A stretch of 42,321 nucleotides of DNA, taken from a bacterium (GTDB taxonomy: Bacteria; Chlamydiota; Chlamydiia; Chlamydiales; SM23-39). How positions within the stretch are numbered: the first letter of the stretch is position 1; each line of letters begins with the position of its first letter. Below the pieces are notes generated by a model. It searched no databases. It saw nothing but the letters and a program-made list of their open reading frames with translations, and was not told where the DNA came from. Of the stretch, positions 1 to 6,443 are shown piece after piece. The translations under genes and the position numbers were made by a program. Where the stretch lies: contig JAJXYX010000061.1 in the NCBI GenBank assembly GCA_021780355.1, positions 1 to 42,321 on the forward strand. The letters are read 5' to 3'.

Positions 1-72
1 CCCCAGGTTGTCAGATGTAATCTTCAGCCGTTCAACGAGGCAGTCTGCCGGGCCATAATTAGGCCTATAAAA

Positions 73-110
73 TGAGGTAAAGGGGCCCTATTTTCGGGGA
101 TTTTACCTCA
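73..110. repeat. Inverted repeat upstream of the abiE pair
   Basis: TGAGGTAAA at 73-81 is matched by its exact reverse complement at 102-110, around a G/C-rich centre. It could form a hairpin, but no T-run follows on either strand, so a terminator role is not supported. The rest of 1-339 holds no convincing gene. One plus frame stays open to a stop at 241-243 without a usable start and could be the tail of a broken gene. Confidence 0.4.
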
Positions 111-258
111 CCTTTATGAGCACTTGCAAAATTCCGAACAAAGCGAAACGCTAAAGATACCGGGGATTATGCGCGATCGTATCGTAACGCAGCAGAAACT
201 ATTTGAGCGGATTAGGTATATTTCCATCATTGAAAATAGCTGAAAAGTATATTTTTCT

Positions 259-287
259 TTGGTTAAAATATTCCCATGTGGTATATC
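259..287 (+). promoter_or_regulatory. Candidate promoter of the abiE pair
   Basis: TTGGTT (259-264) and TATATC (282-287) are separated by exactly 17 bp and lie about 50 bp before the first start codon. This is a reasonable but imperfect match to a vegetative (sigma-66/sigma-70 type) promoter. AbiEi antitoxins usually repress their own promoter. I could not identify a clear operator, although GGTATAT occurs both near 212 and at 280. Confidence 0.35.
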
Positions 288-339
288 TAAATCATAGATA
301 ATGCATTTATTCAAATACGATTAACGAACTGGGTGTACC

Positions 340-1149
340 ATGAATGAATTAGCAGGGTTGGGCAAATTATCTCGCAAGAGGCTTTCAGACGTGCTTCGCA
401 ATTCAAAAGGCTGTATGTCAGTGAGTTTGGTCGCGGAAACATTAAATGTCTCAAGAGAACAGGCAAGGCTGTATTTGTCCTCATGGGTAAAAAATGGCTG
501 GCTACGAAGGGTCAGGAGGGGGCTATATTTTCCTGTGGATATTGCTGCCGAAACTCCTGATTGTAGCATGCTCGATCCATGGATAATAGCCTCGCAAATC
601 TTTTCCCCTTGCTATATTGGCGGGTGGTCTGCGGCTCAGCATTGGGATTTTACCGAGCAGATTTTCGAATCGACGATCGTTTTTACCTCTCGACGCCTAA
701 ATCAGAAAGAGCAGTCTATTGCGGGATTAACATTTTTGATAAAAAAATCCACGTCCGACAAAATGTTTGGGCTTAAGTCCGTCTGGAAAGATCAGATCAA
801 GGTGCAAGTGTCGGATCCTCATAAGACGATCATAGATATGTTTGATGATCCATCAATTGGAGGAGGAATTCGTTGTATGGTCGATTTTTTCCAAAAATAT
901 CTCTCTTCAAGCGAATGCGATCTGAATATTTTGATCCAATATGCGGAGAAGATGAATAATAAGGCGATTTTTAAACGTTTAGGATTTGTATTATCAAAAC
1001 TAAAGCCCAATGAGACTCGTTGGATTACACAGTGCCTAGAACATTTGAGCCAGGGAAATTCGCAGCTAGACCCAACATCAAAAGGGAAACGTCTGATCAA
1101 AAAATGGAGATTATGGGTTCCTGAAGGATTAGAAGAGGGACTTCGATGA
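340..1149 (+). CDS. abiEi: AbiEi-family antitoxin / transcriptional regulator
   Basis: This 269-residue protein is the antitoxin half of an AbiE-type (type IV) toxin-antitoxin or abortive-infection pair. Residues about 20-62 form a winged helix (VAETLNVSREQARLYLSSWV, then the basic wing LRRVRRGLYFP). This is the usual AbiEi N-terminal DNA-binding domain. The following part, with YIGGWSAAQHWDF and DPHKTIIDMFD, fits the AbiEi C-terminal antitoxin domain. In this family the antitoxin represses its own operon and counteracts the toxin without needing to bind it stably. The gene overlaps the next by 4 bp (ATGA), so the two are translationally coupled. ATG at 340 is the first start. The ribosome site before it is weak (GGGTG). 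Family assignment is confident. A phage-defence or island-maintenance role is inferred. Confidence 0.88.
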   Translation: MNELAGLGKLSRKRLSDVLRNSKGCMSVSLVAETLNVSREQARLYLSSWVKNGWLRRVRRGLYFPVDIAAETPDCSMLDPWIIASQIFSPCYIGGWSAAQHWDFTEQIFESTIVFTSRRLNQKEQSIAGLTFLIKKSTSDKMFGLKSVWKDQIKVQVSDPHKTIIDMFDDPSIGGGIRCMVDFFQKYLSSSECDLNILIQYAEKMNNKAIFKRLGFVLSKLKPNETRWITQCLEHLSQGNSQLDPTSKGKRLIKKWRLWVPEGLEEGLR

Positions 1150-1979
1150 TTAATAAATTTGAGATCGCTCGAAAAGCAAAAGAGCACGGATTGCAATCCT
1201 CCACGATTGAAAAAGACTACGTTTTGGGGTGGATACTGATTGGCATTCAGAATCATCCAGAGACAAAAGATGCATGGGTTTGTAAAGGAGGCACATGCCT
1301 TAAGAAGTGCTTCTTCAATAAGTATCGCTTTTCTGAGGATTTAGATTTCACCCTGCTGGATGCCCAGCAAATGAAAGAAGAGGTTCTGCGCCCTATCTTA
1401 AAACAGATTGCACAATGGATTTATGAGCAGTCAGGAATTGAAATCCCTGAAAACCTAATCTCTTTGGACCCGCATCGCAGCTTATCTGTACAAGGCAAGC
1501 TATCATACCAAGGCCCCTTGAAACAACCTGTTCCTTACCCTTCCATCAAATTAGACCTCACTGCCAATGAACAAGTGGTGCTGAAACCAGAAAAACGAAG
1601 GGTTTTTCACGAGTACTCCGATTGTCCAACCGAAACGCCTCAAATCCTAAGCTACTCCTATGAAGAAATTTTTGCTAAAAAGCTAAGAGCTTTAGTCGAA
1701 AGAGCACGACCTCGCGATCTTTATGATGTTGTCCATCTTTACCAAGAACGCTATCGCTTGACTGATATGAAAAAACTTTTAGAGTCTCTTCAAGGCAAGT
1801 GCTCCTTTAAAAAGATGCAGATGCCAAATCTGGTGGCGATCGAACAACATCCTCAAAAGTCAGAATTTTTATCTGAATGGAAGAATATGCTGCACCACCA
1901 GGTGAAAGATCTAAGGCCGTTCGAGTATTTTTGGGAACATTTGCCCGATATCTTCTCGTGGATTTATCACTCAAAATAA
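1146..1979 (+). CDS. abiEii: AbiEii/AbiGii-family nucleotidyltransferase toxin
   Basis: This is the toxin half of the pair (277 residues). The nucleotidyltransferase signature is complete. GGT sits at residues 48-50 within WVCKGGTCLKKCF. The paired aspartates are D65 and D67 (RFSEDLDFTL). A downstream RPRDLYDVVHL motif near residues 188-198 is typical of AbiEii (R-x-R-D-x-Y-D). EKDYVLGW near residues 22-29 is also conserved in the family. Members transfer nucleotides to an RNA target, in some cases tRNA, and stop growth. The target here is unknown. The start ATG lies inside the antitoxin's stop (ATGA). No motif residue is missing, so the toxin should be active if expressed. It is cargo on an integrase-bearing island, which fits a defence or addiction function. 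Confidence 0.9.
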   Translation: MINKFEIARKAKEHGLQSSTIEKDYVLGWILIGIQNHPETKDAWVCKGGTCLKKCFFNKYRFSEDLDFTLLDAQQMKEEVLRPILKQIAQWIYEQSGIEIPENLISLDPHRSLSVQGKLSYQGPLKQPVPYPSIKLDLTANEQVVLKPEKRRVFHEYSDCPTETPQILSYSYEEIFAKKLRALVERARPRDLYDVVHLYQERYRLTDMKKLLESLQGKCSFKKMQMPNLVAIEQHPQKSEFLSEWKNMLHHQVKDLRPFEYFWEHLPDIFSWIYHSK

Positions 1980-1985
1980 TGAGTC

Positions 1986-2034
1986 GATTACGAAATGTAA
2001 TCAACTGAAGGATTGGTTTACCGGCGCCGGTAAA
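1986..2034. terminator. Palindromes between convergent genes
   Basis: Between the end of the AbiEii gene (1979) and the convergent gene ending at 2066 lie two dyads. One is a 6-bp stem at 1986-2002 (GATTAC, 5-nt loop, GTAATC). The other is a perfect 18-bp palindrome, TTTACCGGCGCCGGTAAA, at 2017-2034. The position suits bidirectional transcription termination. No T-run follows, and the second dyad has no loop, so a protein-binding or recombination site is equally possible. Confidence 0.35.
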
Positions 2035-2065
2035 GTGATCCCTGAATTTCATGCAAATCACCCTC

Positions 2066-2287
2066 TCAATCGAAAAATATCTTGTACCCTCCTTTGGGTA
2101 TTTCTTCGCCAAGGTCACCTCTCCCATTATCAGGCAAAAACACGACGGAATCAGCATCTACTTCGAGTGTATCGATTTGATCGCGAATGTCTGCGTCGTA
2201 TATGACCAGAGCGTAAGAGGATCTTTTCTTTCCCGGTTTACAAACCTTCTCCAGCTCCTCTATTCGTTTCCTGTTTTCCAGCTTCAT
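2066..2287 (-). CDS. Small hypothetical island protein
   Basis: A 73-residue, charged protein of unknown function. The N-terminal 20 residues are likely helical (ENRKRIEELEKVC). The rest, with YALVIYDADI and DADSVVFLPDN, looks like a small alpha/beta fold. No family was recognised. I chose the ATG at 2287 over one four codons upstream because GGAGG lies 5 nt before it. The gene starts inside the upstream DUF5681 gene, overlapping it by about 50 bp in another frame. This points to coupled translation at the end of the Rep-DUF5681 run. Confidence 0.6.
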   Translation of the reverse strand: MKLENRKRIEELEKVCKPGKKRSSYALVIYDADIRDQIDTLEVDADSVVFLPDNGRGDLGEEIPKGGYKIFFD

Positions 2288-2786
2288 ATTTGCCTCCATT
2301 TTTTAGGTTTTCTTCTATAATCTTTAGCCTGGATTCAAATTCAAAAGTCTCCAGGGCTTTTGCATAGCTTTCTATAGTCCTTGAAAGCAATTCTCCCTCA
2401 GAAGGCGAGATCTTTCCTTTCCCCACTGCATTAACGACCACCCCAATGGCGTTGAGCACATCATCAAATGTGGCTATTAAGGGAAGATCGATTTCAATGG
2501 CGCGATCTTTTCTGGGAGGCAAAAATCTTTCTAGGATCATCTTGGCTGCCTGCATATTACCATTCAAAGCTTCCTCTTCGACTTTTTTGCAGATTTTGTC
2601 CAAAGAGCCTTCTAACAGGGCCTCTGCCGCTAGAGTTGACTTATTGCGGGCGCCTTTTGGCTTTCCATTTGGATTGCCCGAACACCCTTTCTTGTATTTC
2701 CCGTTCGCCTGTATTTTTCCTGAATTTTCAGGAGTTTTAGCCTCTGTTTCCATGGTTCCCTTCCCAATTTTCGCGGTGTTGCTCAT
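2238..2786 (-). CDS. DUF5681-domain protein
   Basis: About 182 residues. The stretch KKGCSGNPNGKPKGARNKST near residues 35-54 is the signature of the DUF5681 family, found on phages and integrated elements. The family's biochemical role is not known to me. Its basic, glycine-rich head suggests nucleic-acid contact, and some relatives lie near terminase genes. The middle has a helix with QAAKMILERFLPPRK. The C-terminal third is predicted helical (SRTIESYAKALETFEFE). ATG at 2786 is the first conventional start, and an in-frame TTG at 2795 is possible. The start overlaps the end of the Rep-like gene by about 50 bp. The gene is island cargo. Confidence 0.7.
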   Translation of the reverse strand: MSNTAKIGKGTMETEAKTPENSGKIQANGKYKKGCSGNPNGKPKGARNKSTLAAEALLEGSLDKICKKVEEEALNGNMQAAKMILERFLPPRKDRAIEIDLPLIATFDDVLNAIGVVVNAVGKGKISPSEGELLSRTIESYAKALETFEFESRLKIIEENLKNGGKYEAGKQETNRGAGEGL

Positions 2787-3654
2787 AACAGCCAATCAAC
2801 ATGGCTCTGAAATCGTCTGGAGGCAATTTGAATGAATAGTCTTTGCCAGAGGAAGGATGAGTACAGTAAGACTGGGTGATTTTGATGTCGTTCCAGTTAT
2901 TTCTTCGCGCAAAGTCCTCTATGAAAAGTCGGTTTTCCTTGATATTGCTTTTTTGCTGGGAATAGTTCGCCTTCAAGGCCGTTTCCATCCAAGCCTCCGG
3001 TTTTTTAATTCCATCGATGCCTTGAAGCAGCAGTAAGAGATGATCTGTGATACGCTCAGGCTCATAGAGACGGACCCATCTACGCAAAGCACGTTCTGAA
3101 ATTCGCAGATCCTTTTCCTTACAATATGCAAGAAGCCCCTGGAGATCGGTTTTCTGCTTATCAGAAAAGGGCAACCTATCGGTATTCGGCGCCCTAGAGC
3201 TAAACGTCTCTTTTTTCTTTCTATGATCTGCGTTCTTCGTTTCTAGTTTGTGTCCAGTTTGCTGATCGATTTGCCGTCCCAAATGCTGTTCATTTTGCTG
3301 TCCATTGCTGCTTTGACGGAGAGCTTTTGTCTCTAGGACAAAGACCGAATATGTGCTGGCCCCTTTGCTGTCCACTTTTCGCAAATATCCAAGGCCGATG
3401 AGCTGTTTCAGCCTTGTATAAACATTCTTAGGCGAAATGCCAGCGGCGAGAGCGCATGTTTCTCTGCCAAACATGAATTCAAACGGATCGAGAAGCAGTT
3501 GCTTGCCTTTGCCTTTTAAAGGCACCATCGAGGAATGAGGCGAGATTCGTTTAAGCATCCATACGATAAAGCGCATCATGACGGGATCTCTCAAGAAATC
3601 CTCAGTCAAAAACTCGTGCGGTATGGCAAGAAAGGCATAAGGGAGTTTTGACAT
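2737..3654 (-). CDS. Rep-like winged-helix protein of a plasmid or island
   Basis: A 305-residue protein. Its N-terminal half resembles plasmid-type replication or helix-turn-helix proteins. It opens with FLAIPHEFLTEDFLRDP, followed near residues 67-105 by a winged helix (ALAAGISPKNVYTRLKQLIG, GYLRKV). A polar, Q/N-rich linker follows (near residues 112-150). A second helical region comes after it (RISERALRRWVRLYEPERIT). I saw no catalytic tyrosine or helicase motif of classical initiators, so it may only bind DNA. Its place between an AlpA-like regulator and cargo genes suits a replication or maintenance function for the mobile form of the island. Its 3' end overlaps the DUF5681 gene. The exact function is inferred. 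Confidence 0.6.
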   Translation of the reverse strand: MSKLPYAFLAIPHEFLTEDFLRDPVMMRFIVWMLKRISPHSSMVPLKGKGKQLLLDPFEFMFGRETCALAAGISPKNVYTRLKQLIGLGYLRKVDSKGASTYSVFVLETKALRQSSNGQQNEQHLGRQIDQQTGHKLETKNADHRKKKETFSSRAPNTDRLPFSDKQKTDLQGLLAYCKEKDLRISERALRRWVRLYEPERITDHLLLLLQGIDGIKKPEAWMETALKANYSQQKSNIKENRLFIEDFARRNNWNDIKITQSYCTHPSSGKDYSFKLPPDDFRAMLIGCYEQHRENWEGNHGNRG

Positions 3655-3667
3655 ATCGCTCGCCCGG

Positions 3668-3877
3668 CTAAGAATTCGTGGCGTTGGAAGCGATCTTTTG
3701 AATTTGAAGTTGTTCCCATGCCTCTAAATCGACGGAACGCCAACGGGTCGAACCTGCTCCAAGTTTGACTGGTTTAGGGAATTTGCCATTTCTCGCCCAT
3801 CGCCAAATGGTGGGGCGACTCACTCCATAGCGGAGGGCAGCTTCGGTATCTTTTAGAAATGCTGTTGTATTGTTCAT
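3668..3877 (-). CDS. AlpA-like helix-turn-helix regulator (excisionase-like)
   Basis: A 69-residue MerR/AlpA-type DNA-binding protein. The pattern TEAALRYGVSRPTIWRWARN followed by GKFPKPVKL and TRWRSVDLEAWE is the standard AlpA/Xis-like fold. Such proteins control integrase expression or act as excision factors in prophages and islands. ATG at 3877 is chosen because GAGG lies 7 nt upstream. A GTG one codon earlier is less likely. It is 13 bp upstream of the Rep-like gene on the same strand and probably heads that transcript. The dyad and direct repeats just upstream (3910-3951) are candidate binding sites for it. Confidence 0.8.
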   Translation of the reverse strand: MNNTTAFLKDTEAALRYGVSRPTIWRWARNGKFPKPVKLGAGSTRWRSVDLEAWEQLQIQKIASNATNS

Positions 3878-3909
3878 CACATAGCCTCATTTGAAGTTAC
3901 TATGTGATA

Positions 3910-3951
3910 TAGCGTCTCATATGCAGATGCAGCTAGCGTCGCTATCTGCAT
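3910..3951. promoter_or_regulatory. Dyad and direct repeats upstream of the AlpA-like gene
   Basis: ATGCAGAT (3921-3928) pairs with ATCTGCAT (3944-3951), and TAGCGTC occurs twice (3910-3916 and 3934-3940). The arrangement lies between the stop of the unknown gene at 3942 and the AlpA-like start at 3877, where that gene's promoter should be. It could be an operator for the AlpA-like protein or a transcript hairpin. No T-run follows. Confidence 0.35.
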
Positions 3952-4535
3952 TTATTTTTTTCGCGCTGCCTTCTAACATGATCGCAAAATGCACGATAAC
4001 CGATTGATTTGTAATTACCTAAAGAACAGTGCAATTTTTCTTCATCTCGATAAATAGGATCACCATCATGACTCAGCGGCAAGGCATCCCACAATGTTGC
4101 GCTTGTCCATTTTGTTTTGGACTTGAGCTTTTTGCTGATCCATTGATCCAGGGCAAGCCAAGGACGTTCTTTCTTGGCTGCATCGATTTGCTGACGCCGG
4201 ATTGCTTCCAATTTCATCCCAGCTTCGAAGATGCCCAATTCCTGGGCAACCACGCTCTTTAACGGGGAGTCTGTCTGCTCTGAGTAAAGCCAAACCAGTT
4301 TCAATAAAACCTGGATGGTGTAAACGTGTTCTGGCTGGATATTTAAATCATCAGAGGCCCAAGTGACGATCCAACTGACTCCGGGCAAAGATTCATCGGG
4401 AATCTCTAAAGAGCAATGCATAAAGATTTTCTCAAAGCCAAAGCCAGTCAATCCAGCGACAGTTTTTCCAATGGGGTGCTTTTGAACCAATCGGAGAAGT
4501 CTGGGGGTGATCATTGCTTTGAAAGTGCTGGTCAT
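3942..4535 (-). CDS. Hypothetical protein downstream of the integrase
   Basis: A 197-residue protein I do not recognise. The first half mixes hydrophobic and helical segments (GKTVAGLTGFGFEKIFMH, YTIQVLLKLVWLY) but has no clear membrane span. The second half is basic and tryptophan-rich (RRQQIDAAKKERPWLALDQW, KLKSKTKWTSATLWDALP), ending KYRAF-like and then CDHVRRQREKNK. The basic tail suggests nucleic-acid binding. Its start ATG overlaps the integrase stop (ATGA at 4532-4535), so it is coupled to the integrase and may serve integration or excision. That role is inferred from position only. Confidence 0.65.
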   Translation of the reverse strand: MTSTFKAMITPRLLRLVQKHPIGKTVAGLTGFGFEKIFMHCSLEIPDESLPGVSWIVTWASDDLNIQPEHVYTIQVLLKLVWLYSEQTDSPLKSVVAQELGIFEAGMKLEAIRRQQIDAAKKERPWLALDQWISKKLKSKTKWTSATLWDALPLSHDGDPIYRDEEKLHCSLGNYKSIGYRAFCDHVRRQREKNKCR

Positions 4536-5836
4536 GGTGCTACCCCCGTCAAGAGATCCAGTTTCTCACCCAGTTTTTCCCATGCTTGACGCATTTCAGC
4601 TTCATAACCGTAACGCTGGTAAATCCGTTTGATCTTGTTTTCTTCCATGTGATTTAGACAGCGCTCGGCTACTTCAGGAAGAACGCCCAAAGAATTCATA
4701 AGCGTGGCTCCTGTGCGTCGTAAATCGTGGGGTTTCCATATACCTCTAGAGAGCTTGAGCGCTCCGATTTGCTTGCTTCTATTTTTATGTCCCCCGCTAT
4801 CTCTTTGACGATCGGTGATTTGTTTTGTCACTGTTTTTGAGCAAAGGGAGTCGCTTTTACGGCTCGCTGGAAAACACCACTCTCCAGCGCCCGTTAACTC
4901 CTTGAGTTTGATGAAATGGCGAATCGCAAAGGAAGAGAGATAAACGATATGCTCTTTGCCATTTTTGCTGTTTTGGGCAGGGACTCGCCAAAATTTCCGC
5001 TCAAGATCCACATGATCCCAACGAGCCTTGAGTAGCTCGCCGATCCGACAGCAGGTAGCAAGGACAAGCCAAATTGCAAGAGTGGCAGTCTCTGCCATAT
5101 TTGCATTCGGAAGCTTCTTGGCTAGGTCTTTGATCTCATCTTCGTCAAGGACTCGATCTCTTTCTACATTTGCTCCACCAATGGTTTTCTTGCTGAGCAA
5201 AGCCGTTGGGTCTGATTCGAGGAGATCGCGGGTAACAGCAAAACGGAACATCTGGCGAGTAAGGCTGAGGATAACTTTAGCCATGCGATTAACCCCGCGT
5301 TGCAGGAGACGATCTGTGATTTCGGTAATGTGTCCTTTGCGAACGTCTTTGATGTTCAAATCGCCAATGAAAGGGAGAACATCTTTCAACACCATTCTTC
5401 TAGCTTCTTTGCCTTGATCTTTACGGTTGATGAGATCGGTAGCAGCCCAGCGATCAAAGAGATCCCTAACCAGAACTCTATTGGATTGTTCTCGGATAGA
5501 TTCCGCCGCCCGTTTGCGTTTATCTTCAACAGGGTCAGCCCCATTGTGCTTTACCTCGTTTTTCAAGCGTTCAGCTTCACGACGGGCTGCTGCAACCGTC
5601 AGACCGGCAATATCATTACGACCGCATCTAAAACCTCCAAGTCCCTTTTTCCGCTCACGCCATTTGTTTTTATGACAAGGCACTGTGTAGCAAAAAATCC
5701 AGGATTTCGTACCGGTGGGCTTGACGCGGAGAACCAAACCTTTGACTTCGGAATCGCGCACATATACAGCCTTGTCTTCTGGTTTAAGATCTTGGCAGTA
5801 TTTGTCCGCTCCGTTGCGAGGGATGAGTTTTTTCAT
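4532..5836 (-). CDS. Tyrosine site-specific integrase of the island
   Basis: A 434-residue phage-type tyrosine recombinase with an N-terminal arm-binding DUF4102-like region (VYVRDSEVKGLVLRVKPTG, KSWIFCY), a core-binding domain and a C-terminal catalytic domain. Numbered from the chosen start, the catalytic set looks complete: R264 (TCCRIGELLKARW), a lysine near 291-294, H370 and R373 (PHDLRRTGATLM), H396 (CLNHMEENK), and Y406 as the likely nucleophile (KRIYQRYGYE). ATG at 5836 is preferred over an upstream in-frame start because AAAGG lies 7 nt before it. The gene lies next to the tRNA-Pro fragment at 6007-6053 and reads away from it, as usual for integrases beside their att site. The protein should integrate the element into tRNA-Pro(GGG). 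Confidence 0.95.
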   Translation of the reverse strand: MKKLIPRNGADKYCQDLKPEDKAVYVRDSEVKGLVLRVKPTGTKSWIFCYTVPCHKNKWRERKKGLGGFRCGRNDIAGLTVAAARREAERLKNEVKHNGADPVEDKRKRAAESIREQSNRVLVRDLFDRWAATDLINRKDQGKEARRMVLKDVLPFIGDLNIKDVRKGHITEITDRLLQRGVNRMAKVILSLTRQMFRFAVTRDLLESDPTALLSKKTIGGANVERDRVLDEDEIKDLAKKLPNANMAETATLAIWLVLATCCRIGELLKARWDHVDLERKFWRVPAQNSKNGKEHIVYLSSFAIRHFIKLKELTGAGEWCFPASRKSDSLCSKTVTKQITDRQRDSGGHKNRSKQIGALKLSRGIWKPHDLRRTGATLMNSLGVLPEVAERCLNHMEENKIKRIYQRYGYEAEMRQAWEKLGEKLDLLTGVAP

Positions 5837-5856
5837 AGAAAAGCCTTTGTTCTCCA

Positions 5857-5885
5857 GGTGGTGGATAGATGGTGGATGAATCCAC
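5857..5885. promoter_or_regulatory. GGTGGAT repeats upstream of the integrase
   Basis: GGTGGAT occurs at 5860-5866 and again at 5871-5877 (11-bp period, same helix face). An inverted ATCCAC follows at 5880-5885. The cluster lies 24-50 bp before the integrase start and about 120 bp from the tRNA fragment. It could be integrase arm-type binding sites or an operator controlling integrase expression. Confidence 0.4.
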
Positions 5886-6006
5886 ATAAATCGTGTTGCA
5901 TCAACATAAGACAAAAAGTTGATTCAAATCAAGAAATACGAGAGAGTTGCGAGGAATTCCGTGGCACGAAATGAGACAGGATGATATGGTTAAAAACATG
6001 AAAAAA

Positions 6007-6053
6007 CTTGCATGGGGTGCAAGAGGTAGGAGGTTCAAATCCTCTCACCCAGA
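6007..6053 (+). other. attR: 3' part of tRNA-Pro(GGG), island boundary
   Basis: The 47 bp match a tRNA from its anticodon arm to its discriminator base. The anticodon stem is CTTGC/GCAAG around loop ATGGGGT (anticodon GGG), and the variable region is AGGTA. The T stem is GGAGG/CCTCT with loop TTCAAAT. The acceptor strand is CACCCAG, then discriminator A, with no encoded CCA. C1-G72 pairing is typical of tRNA-Pro, and the loop and T arm resemble E. coli proL. There is no D arm or 5' acceptor upstream, only A-rich sequence, so this is not a functional gene. Beside an integrase, it is the duplicated att core. The complete tRNA-Pro should lie on the plus strand left of the window. Confidence 0.85.
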
Positions 6054-6122
6054 TTCTTTTTCATGAATGCATTGCTAGGTTAAAATGGATGCTAAAGCTG
6101 CTATTTAGCTGGCAGGGAGCAT

Positions 6123-6257
6123 TATACCGTTCGTGACTCAAAAATCGGCTATTGGACGGGATTGAAAACCGTCAAAAATCGATCGCAGCAAAGTGAGTTG
6201 TATTCAGTAATACTAGCTCACTTTGCGGCGATCGATTTTTGAGTCACGAACGGTATA
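6123..6257. repeat. Palindromic element copy A (135 bp, internally deleted)
   Basis: The copy begins TATACCGTTCGTGACTCA and ends with the reverse complement, TGAGTCACGAACGGTATA. The centre is a stem (GCAAAGTGAG with CTCACTTTGC) around TTGTATT...AATACTA. The left arm carries an extra 34-bp block (ATCGGCTATTGGACGGG onward) that the right arm lacks. The short repeat CAAAAATCG borders this block, so the right arm probably lost it by recombination. 135 is exactly 169 minus 34. It is non-coding. Around it, 5837-6006 holds only the integrase leader. The segment 6258-6443 has a short coding-like remnant ending at 6385 but no recognisable gene. Confidence 0.85.
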
Positions 6258-6443
6258 AAAAGGGTCACAACAAAGCGAACGAATCTTTCTGGACAGATGA
6301 AGATATGTCCTTTTTAAAGAACAGTCTATCCGAATACAAGGCCTCTTTTTTGGTTTATAACCTATTTTATGTTAATGAATTATGAAATTCGTTGACTAAC
6401 GCTCGAATTTCCAGGAAAATTGAGTGAAAGGAAATGTTATTCC

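Noticed and set aside
114-314. Minus-strand open frame of 66 codons upstream of the abiE pair
   Set aside because: It has no ribosome site and no recognisable features, and it covers the likely abiE promoter region. The opposite strand looks at least as coding-like.
1807-2157. Minus-strand open frame across the abiEii end
   Set aside because: It overlaps the well-supported toxin gene and the palindromes, and its residues look like antisense of coding sequence.
6007-6053. A functional tRNA-Pro gene
   Set aside because: The acceptor 5' strand and D arm are missing, and only the anticodon arm onward is present, so it is an attachment-site duplicate.
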